From assembly GCA_037833965.1 (NCBI GenBank), contig AP031356.1, positions 16,204,501 through 16,268,500 on the forward strand: a stretch of 64,000 bases of DNA, read 5' to 3'. Origin of the DNA: Marchantia polymorpha subsp. ruderalis. Its lineage: Eukaryota > Streptophyta > Marchantiopsida > Marchantiales > Marchantiaceae. The translations under genes and the position numbers were made by a program. The notes below the pieces were generated by a model. The model had not been told where the DNA came from, ran no database searches, and saw nothing but the letters and a program-made list of their open reading frames with translations. Below, piece after piece: positions 43,931-57,581 of the stretch (position 1 is its first letter; each line of letters begins with the position of its first letter).

Positions 43931-46900
43931 GATTCAGCTCACCCGACGGGCTTCGGGTTCCGAGATGCAGAAAATTCGGTCGCCATATAGAATCAAGTCG
44001 AGTGAGGATTTGCAGCATCGCGCGGCGCTCGAATCGCGCACCTCCAAATCGAGGTCCGCCAGCTGCACGAGGTCCCAAGTCCAGCTTCATCTTCCGCTGC
44101 CTCACTGAACCCAAACGGCTGCCCTTCCGGCCTCCGGGACTCTTCTGGCTACGTGGTCGCTTTCGCCGTGGTAACCTATGCTGGCCCCTTTCCGGGTAAC
44201 TGTGGTTAGGTGACTTTTTCGGCAGTCCCCGCTCATTCGGGTCGACCACCTTCCTCTGACCGATCGCTGACGTCAGCTTATCCAGGTGCCAAAACTCGAA
44301 GTCTGTGCCAAACCCATTGGGCCAAGTGGATAGCATAAAGGTATAATAAAATTCTCGTCCAATTTTTTAAATTTGAAAGCTACTGTTTATATACTCTCAC
44401 TATAAATCTAATTATAAAAAGATATATTAACTATTTTCTAACAAATAGATCTCTTCTGTGTTTCATTTTTTGAACCTACAAAAATAGTGGAAAAAATGTT
44501 GTGAATGAACAAAATCTTATGATAATACCAAAAATTTAATATAACTTGATTATGAGTATAGTAAAAATTCAAATTTCTCTAATTGATATTTCAATATCAC
44601 ATATTTATAGTTTCGATACTGAATCGATAAAAAAAAAAAAAATTTAATTAAATATATAGGCAAAGTGATTAAATTGCATTCAGGATTTATTAATTAAACC
44701 TCTGAAATAATCAAACTCATATATTTAACATAGATACATTCCATTCGAACAGAATTTAAATCTGGTTGACCCTATTCAGCCAGCTATGATCGAGACCAGA
44801 GTACAACATTCTGGAAGTCGCTGGTAAACCAGGTTCGATGCATTACACTATGGACCGTTCCGTTTTGCTGCGGTCCGGTTGCCTTTCCTACGACGATGCC
44901 AAAAGATCTCATCAGTCGGTAGGTGAGCTGTCCTTCATGGTTCACAGCCGCGTCCATGCCCACCGTCACCCGATCAGACCGGACCGACGTAGTCACCGGA
45001 GCGCGTGTTCAGAGTATTTAAAAATAATGTTACAGTGGAGTACTGAAATCCTGCTACTTTATAAGTTTCTCTTTGGGTTTTTCTGGTGGTATGAGTACAT
45101 GGGTCCAGCCCTGGCCCTTGGCGACGTGGCTGTTAATCCAAAAAGAGCATTCTGAATTTTGTTCTCTTTATTGGAACTACATATAGTTACCTCTTTGGTG
45201 CCCTTAGATGTTTCTTTCTCTTTAAAGTGCATAAATGTGTTGGGGTGATTTTTAAAAATGATTATATTTCGCTGGAAATTGGCCCCTTCTTCTACATCAA
45301 TCAGAAGTTCACTACGAGATACACATGTGATTATCGTGTCCAACACTACGGCATAAGTTGTCTCTCCAACTCGAATCAATGCTTCTTTTGGCTTCTGTGT
45401 AGAGGCAATCCTTAGCATGTCACAAACATCACATTATTCCCTTTTTATGTGAAGCATAGGCTGCTACGGCAAACTCACAAATTCGTCAAAATCTCCATTC
45501 ATAGTTCTATATAATTTCAACCCTAGGGGAAAAAACACGAATGCATATTGCATACACTCATACTTGTAGACTTTCATGTTTGTTTTCAGATCTGAGATTC
45601 ATCCAAAAAGATGTGAGATCATCATTTACAAACTCAATCACCTGCAATGTCTGTAATGACCACATTTATAATCAAAGTTTGATACCCCAAACCAAATTTG
45701 TAACCACCTTAACCCTCGTCTACTGTTAAGCATACCGTTGTTTTTTAGATGTGAATCATCCATCTTCATGTGCTATAAAATCACCATAATTCTAATGGAA
45801 TGATGGAATTTTATTTTTGGCACTCTATGTAAACATTGAGTTGGATACAACCATTCTGCAACTAGAGTAATCACCATACTTACGCATGAAAATGAGAATT
45901 CGCATGGATATATCAAACCTAGAAAAAAGCTCATTGAAGTGGAACAATAACTGTTGTGACTACATACTTATCTTATGTAAAAGCATGGTATTTTCATCAA
46001 CACTTAGTATTAGTTATTGACCTGCGATTTTGCCACAATCTACAAGACTAAAAAAACAAACGACCTCTTTGGAGGAGCACTCTTCGCACAACAATAACAG
46101 CATATTTTGCACTGATCTGCAAAACGCAAAAGCCGTGAAGAAGATGACTGCTTTTTATGTAATGCTTTGGCAATCTTTTCCTCACTATGTTCAATATATG
46201 TCAATGGCCACTTCCATCTCTATGCAGCCTTTCAAATTATTCTGATGCCCCGCGATAATCTTTTTACCCTTCTCTTACTGAATACACAATGGGCGACTTT
46301 TTGTCTACAGATCTTTTACTAGATTTCAAGGCTTAAATTCACAACACTGTATTGGCCTGATTAGCCATCAACCAAGAGGTGATTGATGATGATGGTTTTA
46401 GTTCTAGCCAAGTAAACGTCCGAATCATGATACCGAGGAGAATCCCTTGTTCCTTTTGTTCTTTGCCCACCTTCACATTGTTAGGTGGAGGAGTAGACTT
46501 AGTACAACTGTGTTTCCTTTCCAGAATCAACTCCTTCAAGTAGGCCTCAACCTCAGAGCAAAACATCAATCAGGAACACAAGTAGTGTTGGTGCAATGAC
46601 CTCCTCATGCCTCCCAAGTAAGATACTTCTGTTCAACTCCTGAATGGCCAGAGAATCTCTCGGTCTGTCCATCTTGGTAAACGCATCGTCGATGAGCGAG
46701 AGCGCACTATGGATTTCCGTACATGTGTCATAACAGTAGCTGGATTGTTGTGTTGCATCAAGCCATGGATCTGTGTTGCATAACATGGACTCTGATGCTT
46801 GGATTGAACAAGCAAAGCCCCATGTTAGAACATTATTAAGCTTCCTTTATTATCAAAACGGTGGAAAAAAAGAAAGGCTATGATATATCAAATGGCTATG

Positions 46901-47705
46901 AAGGCCCGAAGGCCAAGTCGCAACAAGCAGAAACCGAGAGGAGACGGAGATGAAAGAACTCGAACGACAGCAAGAGAGTTCGAGACCTGTGGAGAACCAA
47001 CTTACCAGAAAGAAGGGCAGAGTCTGAAGAGGTTTCGACTGAGAGCTCCTCCGACCCAGAACTCGAACCTGACTTTTGGGCCAGTGAGGAGAACTGGGTA
47101 GTGTAACCTCAAGGCTTGTGTCAATTGCTGGCCTATGTATGACAAACAATACAACGACTTTCGCGAAACTCTTGCCTATTTTGCTCACCGTTCACTGCGT
47201 TCACTGACCAGTTCTTGCGAGCAGATAGATGGGAGAAAACTGAAGAAACACATCACGAGTCTGAGCTTCATTGCACCCGAAAATGAGGTGACATGACAAA
47301 GAATCTCAATATAATGACACTGTCAATTATCCTCTGAAAGTAGGGTAATAACATGGACTGACAAATCAGGGCAGTGTAACCTGTAACCTCACAAGTTGAA
47401 TAGGCGCTCATGCCTGTAGGGACAATTCTTTGACTATATTCGGGGCTCACAATGCTGAATCCTCATAATTTTCTATCGGATGAACAAAGATGAATGTCTT
47501 ATTTTGAAGATGCAAGGAGCCCGGTAACTTATCTTATGCACAAATCAGAGCCACCTTGCACAGGGGAAAAATGGCTAAACTTAAGTCAACAATGGAGCGT
47601 GTAAACGTCGAGCACGACGGGTGACATGATCGACAAACCTCCAGGGAGCCTATGATAAAACAATAAACCAAGAATCTACAGGAGAGAACCAAGGCCTAAT
47701 TGCTC
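43931..47705. other. Intergenic stretch
   Basis: 44340-44760 is very AT-rich. 45059-45418 (minus) has a 119-codon open frame with ALIRVGETTYAVVLDT, faintly like a retropepsin flap but without a DTG/DSG triad, so I do not call it. Nothing else recognisable; 47100-47705 may hold the 3' UTR of the gene ending at 47706. Confidence 0.4.
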
Positions 47706-50700
47706 TTAAGAGAAAAAAAATTGGATGCCCCGACCGACATTGAGCTTCTCAACGTAGCTCGATTCTCCGTTCGTGACAGCAAGAGGACCCGCAGTAGAGA
47801 TCAAGTCCGACACGTGGGCGCCATTCACATCCATTCCCAGCCTCTTCGATTTACCTTCCAGATGCCAACCCTCATGAAAAGTTTTCGTGACGCGAGGATA
47901 TCCCACTGGAGCTTCCACTGTGTATGAGGTCTTCGACACTTGTCCTCCAACTCCATATCTGTGTTCGGAAGATACAGTGTACTGAGCTGTCATGTACCCC
48001 TGCTGCTCACCAGAGGTACTTTTGATCTGCTGCTTGGCAATTCTCAAGGCCTTTAGAACTTCTCCTGCCTCACCATCGTCCGCGGGCACCACAGCGGCAC
48101 TCCGTTCTTGCTGAGGAGAGCCCGAATCCCACCCACCGTAACCTCGGTTGATGGAGCTCGGATTGTCTGGTTGTGAAGGGTAGCCATTCATGGAAGACCT
48201 GGGACCTGGCATTCCATACTGGGGATAATAATCAGGTCTATTCGGAGCTGCATGCGGCGGGTAGTGCATCTCGGATCGACCATGGTAGCTGCTGTAACCA
48301 CCTGCCTCTATATTTTGAGCAAGCTGAGGCTCTTCGACGCTATACGGGGGAGCGTATCCATATGGTCTTTGACCCATCGTTCTGCTCCTCACCATGCCAG
48401 GGTTTTCTGCTTCTTGCCAAGGAGGAGGCATGCCCCTGTAAGCATCTCCTCGTGGCCCCAGCTCCCCTCTTTGTCTGTAAGTATTTCTATACTGCAAGTC
48501 ATAATCCATGTGATCTCTATCAGGGTAGGTATAAGGACCCCGCATGTCTCTCTCCGTGGAAGGGTAGGGAGCTCCTGCGCCATCTTCACTGCTGGAGTGG
48601 GAGTAGTGGGGATCGGACATCCTTCTCTCCTCCTGCCTTTGTACCCAACTAGGATCTCCCATGTGAGGATCCCAGCGGGGCCCAGGCCCACTTCTGTAGA
48701 GTGACTCGTCTGAACCTCTTTCTGTCCTTGGTTTCTGAAGATATTCGCGTTCAGAATGGGCGTAAGGACCTGCATCACCTCTTGGAGTTCTGTTATTCAT
48801 GACTGGTGCATAATATACATCACGAGAAGCTCTATCTTTCACTTCCCTCACTGGCCAACCTTGCGAGTCGACGTCACCCATGCTGTCGACAGGTGCACCG
48901 TGCGAGAGAAATCGTTCCCTGTGAGGACCCCTGTCTGATCTGCTGCCAGGAGAATTATAACCATTACTGTGCCCCCTGTCTGACCTGCTGCTAGGAGAAT
49001 GAAAGCCTCGACTGGGAGGTAGACGTTCGGGAGTCCTTCCATACAGATCTTTGCTAGCTCTCCTGTAGGAATCGTCTTCGTCTCTAGAATGGTGTAGATA
49101 GATCCCGTTCGGTAGCTCTTCAGCATCTTCGTCATCAATCAGCTCGTCAGAAACACCGTTGTCTGTGGGCTGATCTTCTATAATTTCTATTCGACCATTG
49201 AAGCTGGCCCTCCTGGAAGCGTTTGCAGAGGTCGCGTCATGAGACAAATCGAATGACTTTGTCCTAGATCGAGCAAAGGCCGGCTTAATAGACGAGTCAA
49301 AAGACTTGGATTTTGAAAGTTGTGTCTCGGATTGTGAAGACAAGTCGAACGATTTCGACTTGGAGAGAGGTGCAGGAAGAGTATCCTCGGCATTGACGGC
49401 AGCAATCGCCTCTGATTTCGTTTGGAGAGAAGCTCTGTTCGATCCATTCTCCGCAATCACGTTGCCATCTGCTGTCACCAGCGGAGGTAATCCGTCCTGT
49501 GAATTGACGGAAGAAGTTCAGCATATGGATGTCATCAACAGTGGCAGTCAACATTCACTTTGCAAATAATTATCCAAGCATACCGTCCAAATGCTCTACG
49601 GAGAGACGACTGATTATGAAACAAACTTGGCAAAAGCTAGGGAATACAGTTCAATTTCGTGGAAATGGACCCAGGAGTCAGTTCACAACATCTGCCAACC
49701 ATAATCACATACATCGATTCCTTCAAGTTTGAAGATGTCGACCTGGTGAGAAAATAATTCTGCAGGTTCGACCGCAGGCAATGTAGTTAATAAGCAACGG
49801 CTTACCTCGTCCTTGTCGTTCGTTTGATGGGCTTCAAAGTTCTCCTCCCATTCTCGCTGTGCAGTCTCCTGAGCTTCGTATTGTTCGACCAACTTAGACA
49901 CCTGTTTAGCAACAAAAGCATTGTTTTTTGCGGTTTCGCTTTTCTCAGCAGCGCTTTCAGTCTTTGAGCCATCTTCCAGAACTGCTTCCGTTGGATTCTT
50001 CACACCGTTAAGGCTGGAGTCCGGTAGTATGACACCCAATTTTGCTCCAGCGACACTTTTGCTTGATTCAGACTGCTTCGCCTGAAGAACTTTAGGAACT
50101 TGTCCCATCCATCCCATAAGCTCTTGCCTAACACTGTCCTCGTCACCAAGAGCTGCCATTTCTTGCCCTATTTGGCGCCACATTGTTCGTAGCCGCTCCT
50201 CGATGGCAGTTCTGCTTCGAAGAAAAACACAAAACACATATCAGTCGGCGAGGAGTGGCATCGATGGTACAACAAGGGCTCCAAAGAAAAGACTGGAGAA
50301 TTATAACAATGTCACAAGTGGACTCGCATGAGTTGCTAAGATCTGGCAAGTATTTTCTCGTGTACCTGGCGGAACATGAGAAAACTTACAACCTGGAATA
50401 AGATAAGACATCCGGGTCCGAAAACTTTTCTTACTTTTAAATGTCTCTAAACAGAGGTGCTTATGAGTCGGGGGGTTCAAAGTTGGAAACAGAATCATAC
50501 CTCGTGTCTTTTCTGGTTTTCGTCTGGATGGGAGAACTGGATTCTCTTTCAGTACTAGATGCAGAATCTGACGTTTCCGAAGATTTTGATCCATTCTGTG
50601 ATTCCGAGGTTCCTTTGTCAGAAGCTTGAGCAGGTAACATGTCTTCGCTCTCCGGACGCAGTACAGTCTTATTATTTGGTGATACCTCTATTTGCCCTGG

Positions 50701-52383
50701 ATTCGTCTCTGCTGCTGTTTCGCCACCTGCTTTCGGGTCTCCATTTTCATTGGCCTGTGAGCCAGCTGCAGAAACGGGCAGCGTTTCTTTCGCTTGTTCA
50801 CTGGGAACAACCATTTGGTTGAGTTTCGCCAGTGCTTCTTGTAACGCCACTTCAGCTTTCTTCCGAAGCTCTACTTCGGCCTGCCGGAGTTCGACTTCTG
50901 CTGCCAATCTAGCCTCCAGATCAGCCACCTGTTCGTATTACACTCGTGTTAGTGACGAGAGATTACAAAAACGCACAGTTATAGCACAACTGGCTACGGC
51001 CGTACCAAAGTCTTGCAAATCTGAGAAACTCTGGAACAGATTCTCTGCGGATTCATTTTCCACAGGAAATGTGAATACAACTTGATCAACCCTGTAAAGA
51101 CAGATCATTTCGGCTCTTTTCTGATTAGCTAAATGGTCATGCTTTTCATACCCAAATACTACACGAGATTCAGGTCAGGAAATGTGTTAGAAAAGATCTG
51201 TCATCGAAAATTGCAAATCCATGTCCGAGTCTATCTGAACTCGTTACCTTCTTTGTGAGATGTGACATTTGCTGCTTCGTGGCCTTCGACGCAGAACGCT
51301 CGGCTAGAAGCCTAGCTCGCAGAAACTCAATAGTCATTGCAGCAGGCTCATCTCCGGGCGGCGCTTTTCTGGGATTCAACAAGATAAACATCCGTGATTA
51401 ATTGGGCTTCTCTTGCCACTTATCTTCGGTATGTCACCAATCTGAGGACCTCCTGCTGACCCTCCTGCTCCTGCGTAAACATACTCCAAACCAGTGCTCT
51501 GTTTCGTGTGGCGGGAATAGGTTTATGAATAGGCAGTAGAGTAAAGAGGAAACAGACGAGTCGAAATAGGGAAAATTTAGAAACACAGAGAGGTTGAACA
51601 TTCATCCCAGCCCATTATTGTCGACCAAATTTCTCGTCTACATAACGAACTTCAGATGGGTGCGATCGTTGTACGAGAATGAATCCTCTCATTTCGAAGG
51701 AGGCCCTTATCCGAAAGCCATGACTATGCATTGCAGACTCTGCCTTACTCTGATAAGAATCAAGAGACTCACCTCGCTTCTAGTATGGGAAGACTTGGAT
51801 TGTTGAGCAGCGACTCTTCCCTGTTTTGGATTTTCGCAGCAGTGACGTGCCTTATGAGCTCCTTTCGACGATATTTCTGGTCCAAGTCTACAGGCTGAAA
51901 CTCTACAATCTCTTCTACTGGCGCTGGCTTGATAATTGGAGAACCCTCGATCGACCCCCTACCATCTATTTCGCCGATGGAAGCGTTGCGAACATGCTCT
52001 CCATTCGGAGGTTCTCCGGGAAGCGCCTCCGTGCTGGGAATCTCCCGATCTTTTGGTGAAGCATTGTCAGTCTGACCAGGAGCTATTTTTTCTGGCGATA
52101 GGACAGCGTCCGGAAGAGAACGAGTTACATGCTTGGCTTCTGCATATGTCGATTCCTCTGCCGATCTTGCCGGGACCTCTTCGCCCGATGTTTGGCCGTT
52201 CTCGGCATGAGATGGAATGGATTGCTCCGAAGAATTTTGACCCTGTGCATTCTGGAGCTGCTTCATAGAAGTGGACCTCCACCTTAGGGGAGTCATTTCA
52301 GGCAATTCTGGTGGCTGCTCTTCTTCCTTCGAGAAGAGCTCGCTCGCACTCCGCCGGCAGGATTTGAAACGTCCTGCGATCAT
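47706..52383 (-). CDS. Plant coiled-coil protein of unknown function, five exons, 1118 residues
   Basis: Exons 52383-51773, 51368-51248, 50928-50501, 50211-49806 and 49496-47706. All have GT..AG junctions and matching phases, and give one 1118-residue protein. Residues ~205-290 hold PGDEPAAMTIEFLRARLLAE and a coiled coil (KKVADLEARLAAEVELRQAE). Residues ~490-515 hold EQYEAQETAQREWEENF. From memory both blocks recur in an uncharacterised angiosperm coiled-coil family, so I assign it there. Residues ~565-610 carry three SKSFD-type repeats, and ~650-990 are Arg/Ser/Tyr/Pro-rich and disordered. The last ~120 residues (VLKALRIAKQQI onward) look folded. No enzyme motif, signal peptide or TM segment is visible. 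It could be a cytoskeletal or scaffold protein. It looks intact. Confidence 0.85.
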
Positions 52384-54880
52384 GCAACGAAGTCAGTCAC
52401 TCAACTCAACTCAACAGAATTCCCTGCACGGAGCAAAAGCCGCCAAAGGACAAGGACGAGGCAACCTGCATCGGATATCAGGACGGAGCTAGAAGGGGTG
52501 ACATTCGAGGGATACTACTGAGTGCATTCCCGGCAGAAAAATTGGAAACACCGACTTAGTACTCTGTCAGCCTCTGGAACGCAACTGAATTCTGGAGCAG
52601 AACATACACCGATGCCGTAGGCAAGGGCAAACAATGAGTGGTTTCACGACGCCCGAGACCAATTGCGAGCTTCGGCAGCGAATGTGCCCCGGGAGTGGCG
52701 GGATGAACAAGACCAATCCTACATTTCTTGTAATGTGGGTCTTCAAAAACACTTCGTCATTGCCACCCACGTAACACGAGTGGACCAACTAGGCTTCAAG
52801 GTGACGAAACTGTAAAATGATCAAGCACCGGATTCAAATCGCAAATCTACGGTCCCCACTGGCGATTCTAAGTGGAATAGGAGCTCCGAGAGGTCAAATC
52901 CTCGAAGTTTGTAGGCTGTGGAGTTCAACTAGCACGGAGGAACTTTTTCCTGCAGGGGTGACCTCTCTTGCTGCTCCCCGTCGGAGCGGGTGAAGCTGCT
53001 AGCGCATTCCATATATTTCGGCTTCCCCTGTTGCTGAGATAGTCCTCAAGCTCTCGATGTATGCATTCCACGCTGAAGACCATTCTCCGACTCTCCAGTA
53101 AAAAGGATTAGACATTTGAAGGCTGCAAGGAGCGTCTGCCCATTCTACTTCCCTTCTTCTGTCTGGCTGGCTAACGAGGCCAAATTGGCCACAGCTCGAA
53201 TGAGAACTCTTCGTGTTGACAATCGACCGCCGCAGGGGTCAATGCAACGAAGCTATGCAACGATAAAAGTGAGGACCTGCTCTAGGCATGTAAACGACAA
53301 ATGAAGCCTAAAACTGCAAGCTCTGCGAGTGCAACTGACGGTCCCACGCATATGCTAAACGACTGACAGCCTCAATCGATCCATGAGCCGCATCGTCCAT
53401 TAAAAACTTTGGCAAGTAGCGCATGCTCTATTCCATCCAATCGGCGCATGTACCTTGCTAGCATTCAATTCCACGTCGTTGACGTTCATATCGAATGCCC
53501 AGTCAACCCGGAGCAAGTGAGGAGCATGAAGGTACGCCCTCAGTGCGACCAGGGGAATCTCTCAAACTCGAAGAGCATTGGAAGCTAGCGATCCTAACTC
53601 CTGCACTCTGAGATCCACGAAGTAATCAACAAAGGCGGGCAATCCCCTTCGTGAGATCACGGGAAGGGCTGGTCTGTATGGCTCGGGTGCAAGCAGGGGG
53701 TTCGCTTCCTGCCAGCGCCAAGCGAAGACTCTATTCAGACGGATGTGAGACACACCGGATTGATAGTGGAGCCGGAGTTTGAGCTCCCTGAGAGAAGACG
53801 ACAGCCTTGAGGCTTATTATACTATACCACGCTCCCTCGAGTTCCTGGCAGGGTACAGTCATGGCTTACAACAGTGCGTCCGCAATTTCCTCGATAATGT
53901 GGTGCGGCTTTCGCGGGTCTACCCCGGGCCTCGCAATGCTCGGGGCGATGGTGGACTTTAATGAGTGGCAGTGATGCAACAACAGCGTGAGCAGATGCAT
54001 CATTCTCTGAGCAGGCAGGGGTGGGGCAATCTGGCAATTCCCGCTGCCAAATGCAGCTGGCTTCTCCGACGCTTCTTCTGTCTACAGGTCTCTGGCGATC
54101 TTTCAAGCACTCAGCTCCATCCTCGAGCATCGCTGCCACTTCAGATCAGCACCATTGGCATTTTCAAGCATGCACCGAGAGCGGCAGCCATGCTCGAGGC
54201 TGTGGGCGGCACTGGCCATACGAAAGGTCGATCGATGGGACGGAATGCATGAAACCTTCCAGTTCACGCCACAGTGCGTTACTCTTCGAAACAGCAGCTG
54301 CGCTTCCTAACCGGGTCCTTGGAGAACCGGCATTTCTAACAGGCTCTGCTCGAAAAGCCGAGCATGTGGTCCGAGGGGTGCTCGTGAAGAAATGATGGAC
54401 ATGACTGAGCGGCGCATTGCCGCACAGTTGCTAGTGAGTGCTCAGAGATGTATCCGAAGTTCGATGCTATGGAGATGAGGTGGGTCCGTCGACTGACAAG
54501 CGCAGTACTAAAATCTGACTGACCTCGAACGACTGAGCCTGCTCTACGAAACACGCGTGCACGAAAGGGCCGGACACACAGAATGCACTTGACCATAACG
54601 ACAGGGCCACAGAACGCTGCCACCCTCGCACCTGGCATGGAGACGGCTATCTGAACCTCCTCCTCGGTCGATAGTGATCGCCCTCGCACGCAGGAAGCAC
54701 CATTTGACTATCCGGATCAAGAAGCAATCTGGACTACGAGAGTCAAACTAAACCGGCCATGTCAAATGCACGACCGACGAGCCTGAACGGAGACATAGTC
54801 AGCAATCTGCACGACCATGGAACCTGTCACTGGTCGCAATTCCCACTGATCGGAGCATTTCCACCTGATTTCTCGACACT
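52384..54880. other. Upstream region of the coiled-coil gene
   Basis: About 50% GC, with short frames on both strands and no recognisable protein. It probably contains leader and intron sequence of the minus-strand gene, but no junction could be fixed. Confidence 0.4.
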
Positions 54881-55500
54881 TCTCCCCTCGCGCGCGTGTT
54901 CGAGGCTACATCAAGGTGTCCTACACGATCTCACACCGTCCTCGGGCACATCATTGGTCTCTCCTGTATGCCTCTGAGCATTGCCACCACAGCTCGTGGC
55001 CAAATTGCTGCTCTGCGCAACCTGTCCGAATCTTCCCGTCTCACGACAGCATTCTCTCCAAATTAATTATGTACAAACATTCCCCCTCCCTCTCTACCTC
55101 CCGTCTCTACTCCGGAAGCACGCACACACACTCGGAACTCGGACGAGAAAACCCCTCTCGAGTTTCAGATGGCCCCCCCGTCCGCCCGTCCTACTGCTCT
55201 CGAGGGCACCCCTCCTCCTACTCCTCCTCCCCTCCTCCTGTCCTCGACGGCAACTTCTGCTCTTGCGAGACAAGTAAGACATCACCACCATGGCCTCGTC
55301 GACCTCGCCAGTGCCCCCCGCCCCCTCCCTCCCTCCTCTCTCTCCCCCCTCCAGTGTCCAGGATCTGCCATACATGGATCCCACCAACTAAAAGCTCGAC
55401 TCGGCTGCCAGATGCCAGCGAGGTGCTGAAAAGTAACTACTCCTCCCCCCTCGCCCTCCCCCCCCTCCCCCCCTACGAGAATCCGATAATTATTACCCTG
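54881..55500 (-). promoter_or_regulatory. GA-rich (minus strand) tract, possible leader exon or promoter of the coiled-coil gene
   Basis: Long CT runs on the plus strand (CCTCCTCCTCC, CCCTCCCTCCTC) resemble the MTP1 leader. The 314-codon plus-strand open frame across it is low complexity and not called. Inference. Confidence 0.3.
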
Positions 55501-55779
55501 CTAGAAAGAAGTCTAGCAGAAGAAGACGCCGCACGTGAAACAAGCTGCCGTGGTCGAGGCCAGGTTCGCCTCTCGAGGTCATTGCGCACTGTAGTGCGAG
55601 CAGGAGTGGAGAGAGGTAAATTAGCGCTCCTCCACAAATTAGACCCCGACTTCATCTCATGCTCGAATGCATCTCATCATCCCATCCGAGCTCAGCTCAA
55701 GCTCAAGCTCAGCTCAAGTCGGATGGATGGAGGCTGCCTCCCTCCAGCTTCAAGCTTCAATGAATGGGGAAGAAGCAAC

Positions 55780-55830
55780 CAACCAACCATCCAACCATCC
55801 CCACAAATCAATCAATCAATCAATCACCAC
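55780..55830. repeat. CAAC/AATC microsatellite
   Basis: CAACCAACCAACC then (AATC)n repeats. Confidence 0.8.
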
Positions 55831-55859
55831 ACAAATTTACAAACGGTCATCACCTTTTA

Positions 55860-56981
55860 ATCGCCGTCGGCCCCCGCCCGCCCTCGCAGGCATATGTCGA
55901 GCATGATTCCCCTGCAGCAGTGTTGCACTCCGCCCTGATCATCAATCCGCCCCTCCGGCCTCCGGCCTGCACTGCACTCCACTGCCCCGCATATCTCTCC
56001 AAATCCACTTCCCCAGCTCCTGCTGCAGGCTTGGCTTGGCCACTGCCGAGGCCAAGGCCAATCCCCGAGCCCGAGCCCGAGCCGAGCCGAGCGCGGGCCT
56101 CGAGGCGGCCGAGGATCCCGACTCACTCCGTCCGGGCCCCACCGCAGCAGACTCGTCCACTTCGTCGACCGTAAGCCTTTCCGGCCTCTGATTCAACACC
56201 CCTACGAGATTAAAGTCTGATGATTCTCCATAGCCGTGCCTTTAGTCCACCTTTCGGACTGCTTTCCAGCGAACGCCATTTGCTATAGTGCTCGCCCCAT
56301 TGTCGGCTGGCTAGAAATAACACGATCCAAACATAGCTCGACTTTTCATAGTAACTTCGTGTGACATTTCACGTCCGTCACTCTGCACTCGAATCCGGCT
56401 ACAGTCTCATGTAGTGTCCACTATCCATCCAGATAGCAAATCAACAACTCGCAGTTCTACCACTATCTGCTGGAATTCGGGGCCCACAGTATTTCTACAC
56501 AGTAGAGGAGTACAGGATGGGGGACGACCCCATCGAGTAGTATGGATGAAACTGAACGCCAAAGGTGGTCCACAGGAGCTAGATTTTACCAGCCCAACAT
56601 ACTCCGACAATGTACATGTACAGTACGCTGCTCGCATTTTCCATCGTGAGTGCGACCTTGACATGCTTCGACAACACGAAACCGGGAATGCACATGCACT
56701 CCCGCCGCGCAAATTTACGCGCGTGAATGACTCAATGCATGGGGGAGACCTCGCGAGACGACATAAGTCACATTCCGTCCCGGCTTACGAGATTCCAGAA
56801 GCTCCACTTGAACCACGTCAATGCACCCCTTCACCCTTTGCCATGTTCATGTCCCTGTGTCCTGGTTTAGAAATGCATCCTCGATCTAGGAATTTCTCAT
56901 TTCATCTGAGCATGTGATTCCTCGACCTCGAGAAGAATCGTTGTGTGCTAAACTATCACACGCCCGCCCGCCCGCGCCCCG
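55860..56981. other. Intergenic stretch
   Basis: GC-rich at 56040-56160 (GAGCCCGAGCC repeats). A 167-codon plus-strand frame (56414-56917) has no recognisable motif and is not called. Confidence 0.4.

Positions 56982-57014
<33 letters not shown>
56982..57014. repeat. 33-base poly-C tract
   Basis: An uninterrupted run of 33 C, preceded by CGCCCGCCCGCCCGCGCCCC. The minus strand is poly-G and could form G-quadruplexes. The true length may differ because such runs assemble poorly. Confidence 0.9.
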
Positions 57015-57015
<1 letters not shown>

Positions 57016-57552
57016 AGTATACATACACTCGAACAACATGAAATAAAACTCCATTCAACATTTCGCCGGAGAAAATGGGGAAGCAAAATGCACACTACAG
57101 TTAAGAAGGGGGGCTGGTTACTACGTCCACCATCCCGCCGCAGTCGAGGATTGTAAGAACGAGCGATATTTCAGGCGGTGCTGCCACGAAGACCTGGTCT
57201 CCGCAGCAGCTCAGCTCAGCGTACGGGACTGAACGCTAACTTCAGTCCAGTGTGAAGCAGAGCGTCATAATGTGGATGGAATCCGCAGTGAGCATTCGAG
57301 GATTACCGTTCTTCGGATGCAGCTTGCATGACAATTAAGGCCCGACAGTTCACATACTCGCGCAGCAACGGATGGAAAGCAGCAGCAGGTGCCGAGTCCA
57401 AGCAAGACCAGACAGACTTACTACGCTTGTTGGACTTCGACTTCGAGGACCGAGACGAAGTCTTGTGCGAGCTTTGTTTGAACAGGTCCGAATCTTACGG
57501 GCAGCTTAATGGGGGCCTCACATTTGGTTACAGTTCTGTAATCTGAATGTTG

Positions 57553-57581
57553 CTGTTGCTGTTAGTCACTAACAGCAACAG
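57553..57581. repeat. Perfect 13-bp inverted repeat with 3-base loop
   Basis: CTGTTGCTGTTAG, TCA, then CTAACAGCAACAG. A partial copy (CTAACAGTTAGTGAC) follows at 57589. It could be a hairpin-forming end of a degraded transposon or a chance expansion. Confidence 0.85.

Noticed and set aside
44800-44870. tRNA gene, because of a GGTTCGATGC B-box-like string
   Set aside because: No A box or cloverleaf pairing could be found.
45059-45418. Retropepsin-like fragment
   Set aside because: Only a vague resemblance; no DTG/DSG active-site triplet.
54916-55860. 314-codon plus-strand frame
   Set aside because: Low-complexity Pro/Ser coding from a CT-rich tract; better read as a GA-rich leader on the minus strand.
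56414-56917. 167-codon plus-strand frame
   Set aside because: No motif, and no splice or start context supporting a gene.
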